A stretch of DNA of 64,000 bases from JAKANT01 sp035502095 (GTDB lineage: Bacteria > Pseudomonadota > Gammaproteobacteria > Burkholderiales > Burkholderiaceae_F). Under the pieces are notes generated by a model that worked only from the letters and a program-made list of their open reading frames with translations, made no database searches and had not been told where the DNA came from. This document shows, piece by piece, positions 63,441 to 64,000 of this stretch. The stretch lies in assembly GCA_035502095.1 (NCBI GenBank), contig DATJUX010000030.1, forward strand, positions 1 to 64,000, given 5' to 3'. A program made the position numbers and the translations under genes. Within the stretch, counting starts at the first letter, position 1, and each line of letters starts with the position of its first letter.

Positions 63441-64000
63441 GAGCCTTGGTACCCAGGCGTCGATCGCGTCAGTCGAGGGCGATCTGAGCCCCGTGCTGCT
63501 CAAGCTCGCCGCCGAGGTGCGCGCGAAGATCGTCCACATGTGAGATCGAGCACGCCGGCCAGGCGGTGCGTCGGCGTCCGTGCACCGGACAGTGACTCGA
63601 AGGCGACGCCCTGTCCTCCGACAGCGACGAGCCGACGTGGCCGCGCCGACAGTTGCCTCGGCCGCGGCGCCGGAGGCGCCGCTTTGCGTTCTGACCGGCG
63701 CTGTGGCGGCCCATGCCAAGACAACTCGGGTATTCAGTACGCGCATGGTTCTTCGGGTCGAGTCTTCGTGGCCGACAGTGAATGCTGATCCAGATGTCTG
63801 CTGTTTCGGCAGCTGGCGGCAAACGACTATCGCCGGCGCGACGTGCAGCAGCTATCGTTCCTTTGTTGTCGATCTCACAAGTGCAGCGCGATCCCCGCCG
63901 ACTCCAATCCCGGATCTCCGGCGACTTACGTGGGCCTCAGTGGGCGAGGTTCCAGCTGGTCGAAGCCCCGCTGAGTTCGATTTCCAAACCGGGAATCGAA
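63441..64000. other. No recognisable gene; contains an 18-bp repeat
   Basis: No coding region can be supported. At 63770-63787 lies the 18-mer GGCCGACAGTGAATGCTG, identical to 138-155 near the other end of the window, where it directly abuts the MFS remnant. Confidence 0.4.

Overview
The window is high-GC DNA from a proteobacterium, most likely a betaproteobacterium of the Burkholderiales type. That guess rests on overall gene style, a PqiABC system, small secreted proteins resembling DUF4148, a DUF3141 locus and the types of insertion-sequence (IS) debris; no rRNA or tRNA gene is present to settle it. The DNA mixes tight operons with several patches of decayed mobile elements.

Region by region. 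0.1-1.7 kb: MFS and transposase debris. 1.6-4.7 kb: a probable neutral-lipid locus (phasin-like granule protein, WS/DGAT acyltransferase, lipase-like hydrolase). 4.8-6.3 kb: remnants of IS481, IS3 and IS21 elements. 6.3-17.9 kb: a FadR-type regulator with a strong operator candidate, a complete sugar ABC importer, two dehydrogenases that fit L-galactonate -> tagaturonate -> altronate, and a second ABC importer with two permeases. 18.5-19.3 kb: a broken OmpR-type response regulator. 19.9-23.4 kb: pqiA (split into two genes), pqiB, pqiC. 23.6-24.4 kb: IS1595 and PIN-domain toxin debris. 24.7-33.6 kb: a TetR-controlled catabolic operon (FadL-type porin, extradiol dioxygenase, FAH hydrolase, acyl-CoA ligase, flavin hydroxylase, quinone reductase).

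33.6-63 kb looks like a stress/low-oxygen island. An FNR-type box sits exactly where a class II activator site should be, in front of a sigma54 activator gene. Just beyond that activator gene lie two tandem palindromes and a near-perfect -24/-12 promoter reading into STAS-like/DUF1269/HdeD genes. An RND efflux operon, an operon of DUF3141 (PhaC-like box) / FabI-like / MaoC-phosphotransacylase / acetate kinase, small secreted proteins, a DUF1127 protein, three small heat-shock proteins and a PEP-protein phosphotransferase follow. Six transcription units in this island share the same promoter architecture: two 11-bp direct repeats ending 13-14 nt before a TAnnnT -10 box. I found no described regulon matching it from memory. 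This is the most interesting signal in the window.

No CRISPR array, rRNA, tRNA, riboswitch or replication origin was recognised. The last 1 kb holds only gene remnants.
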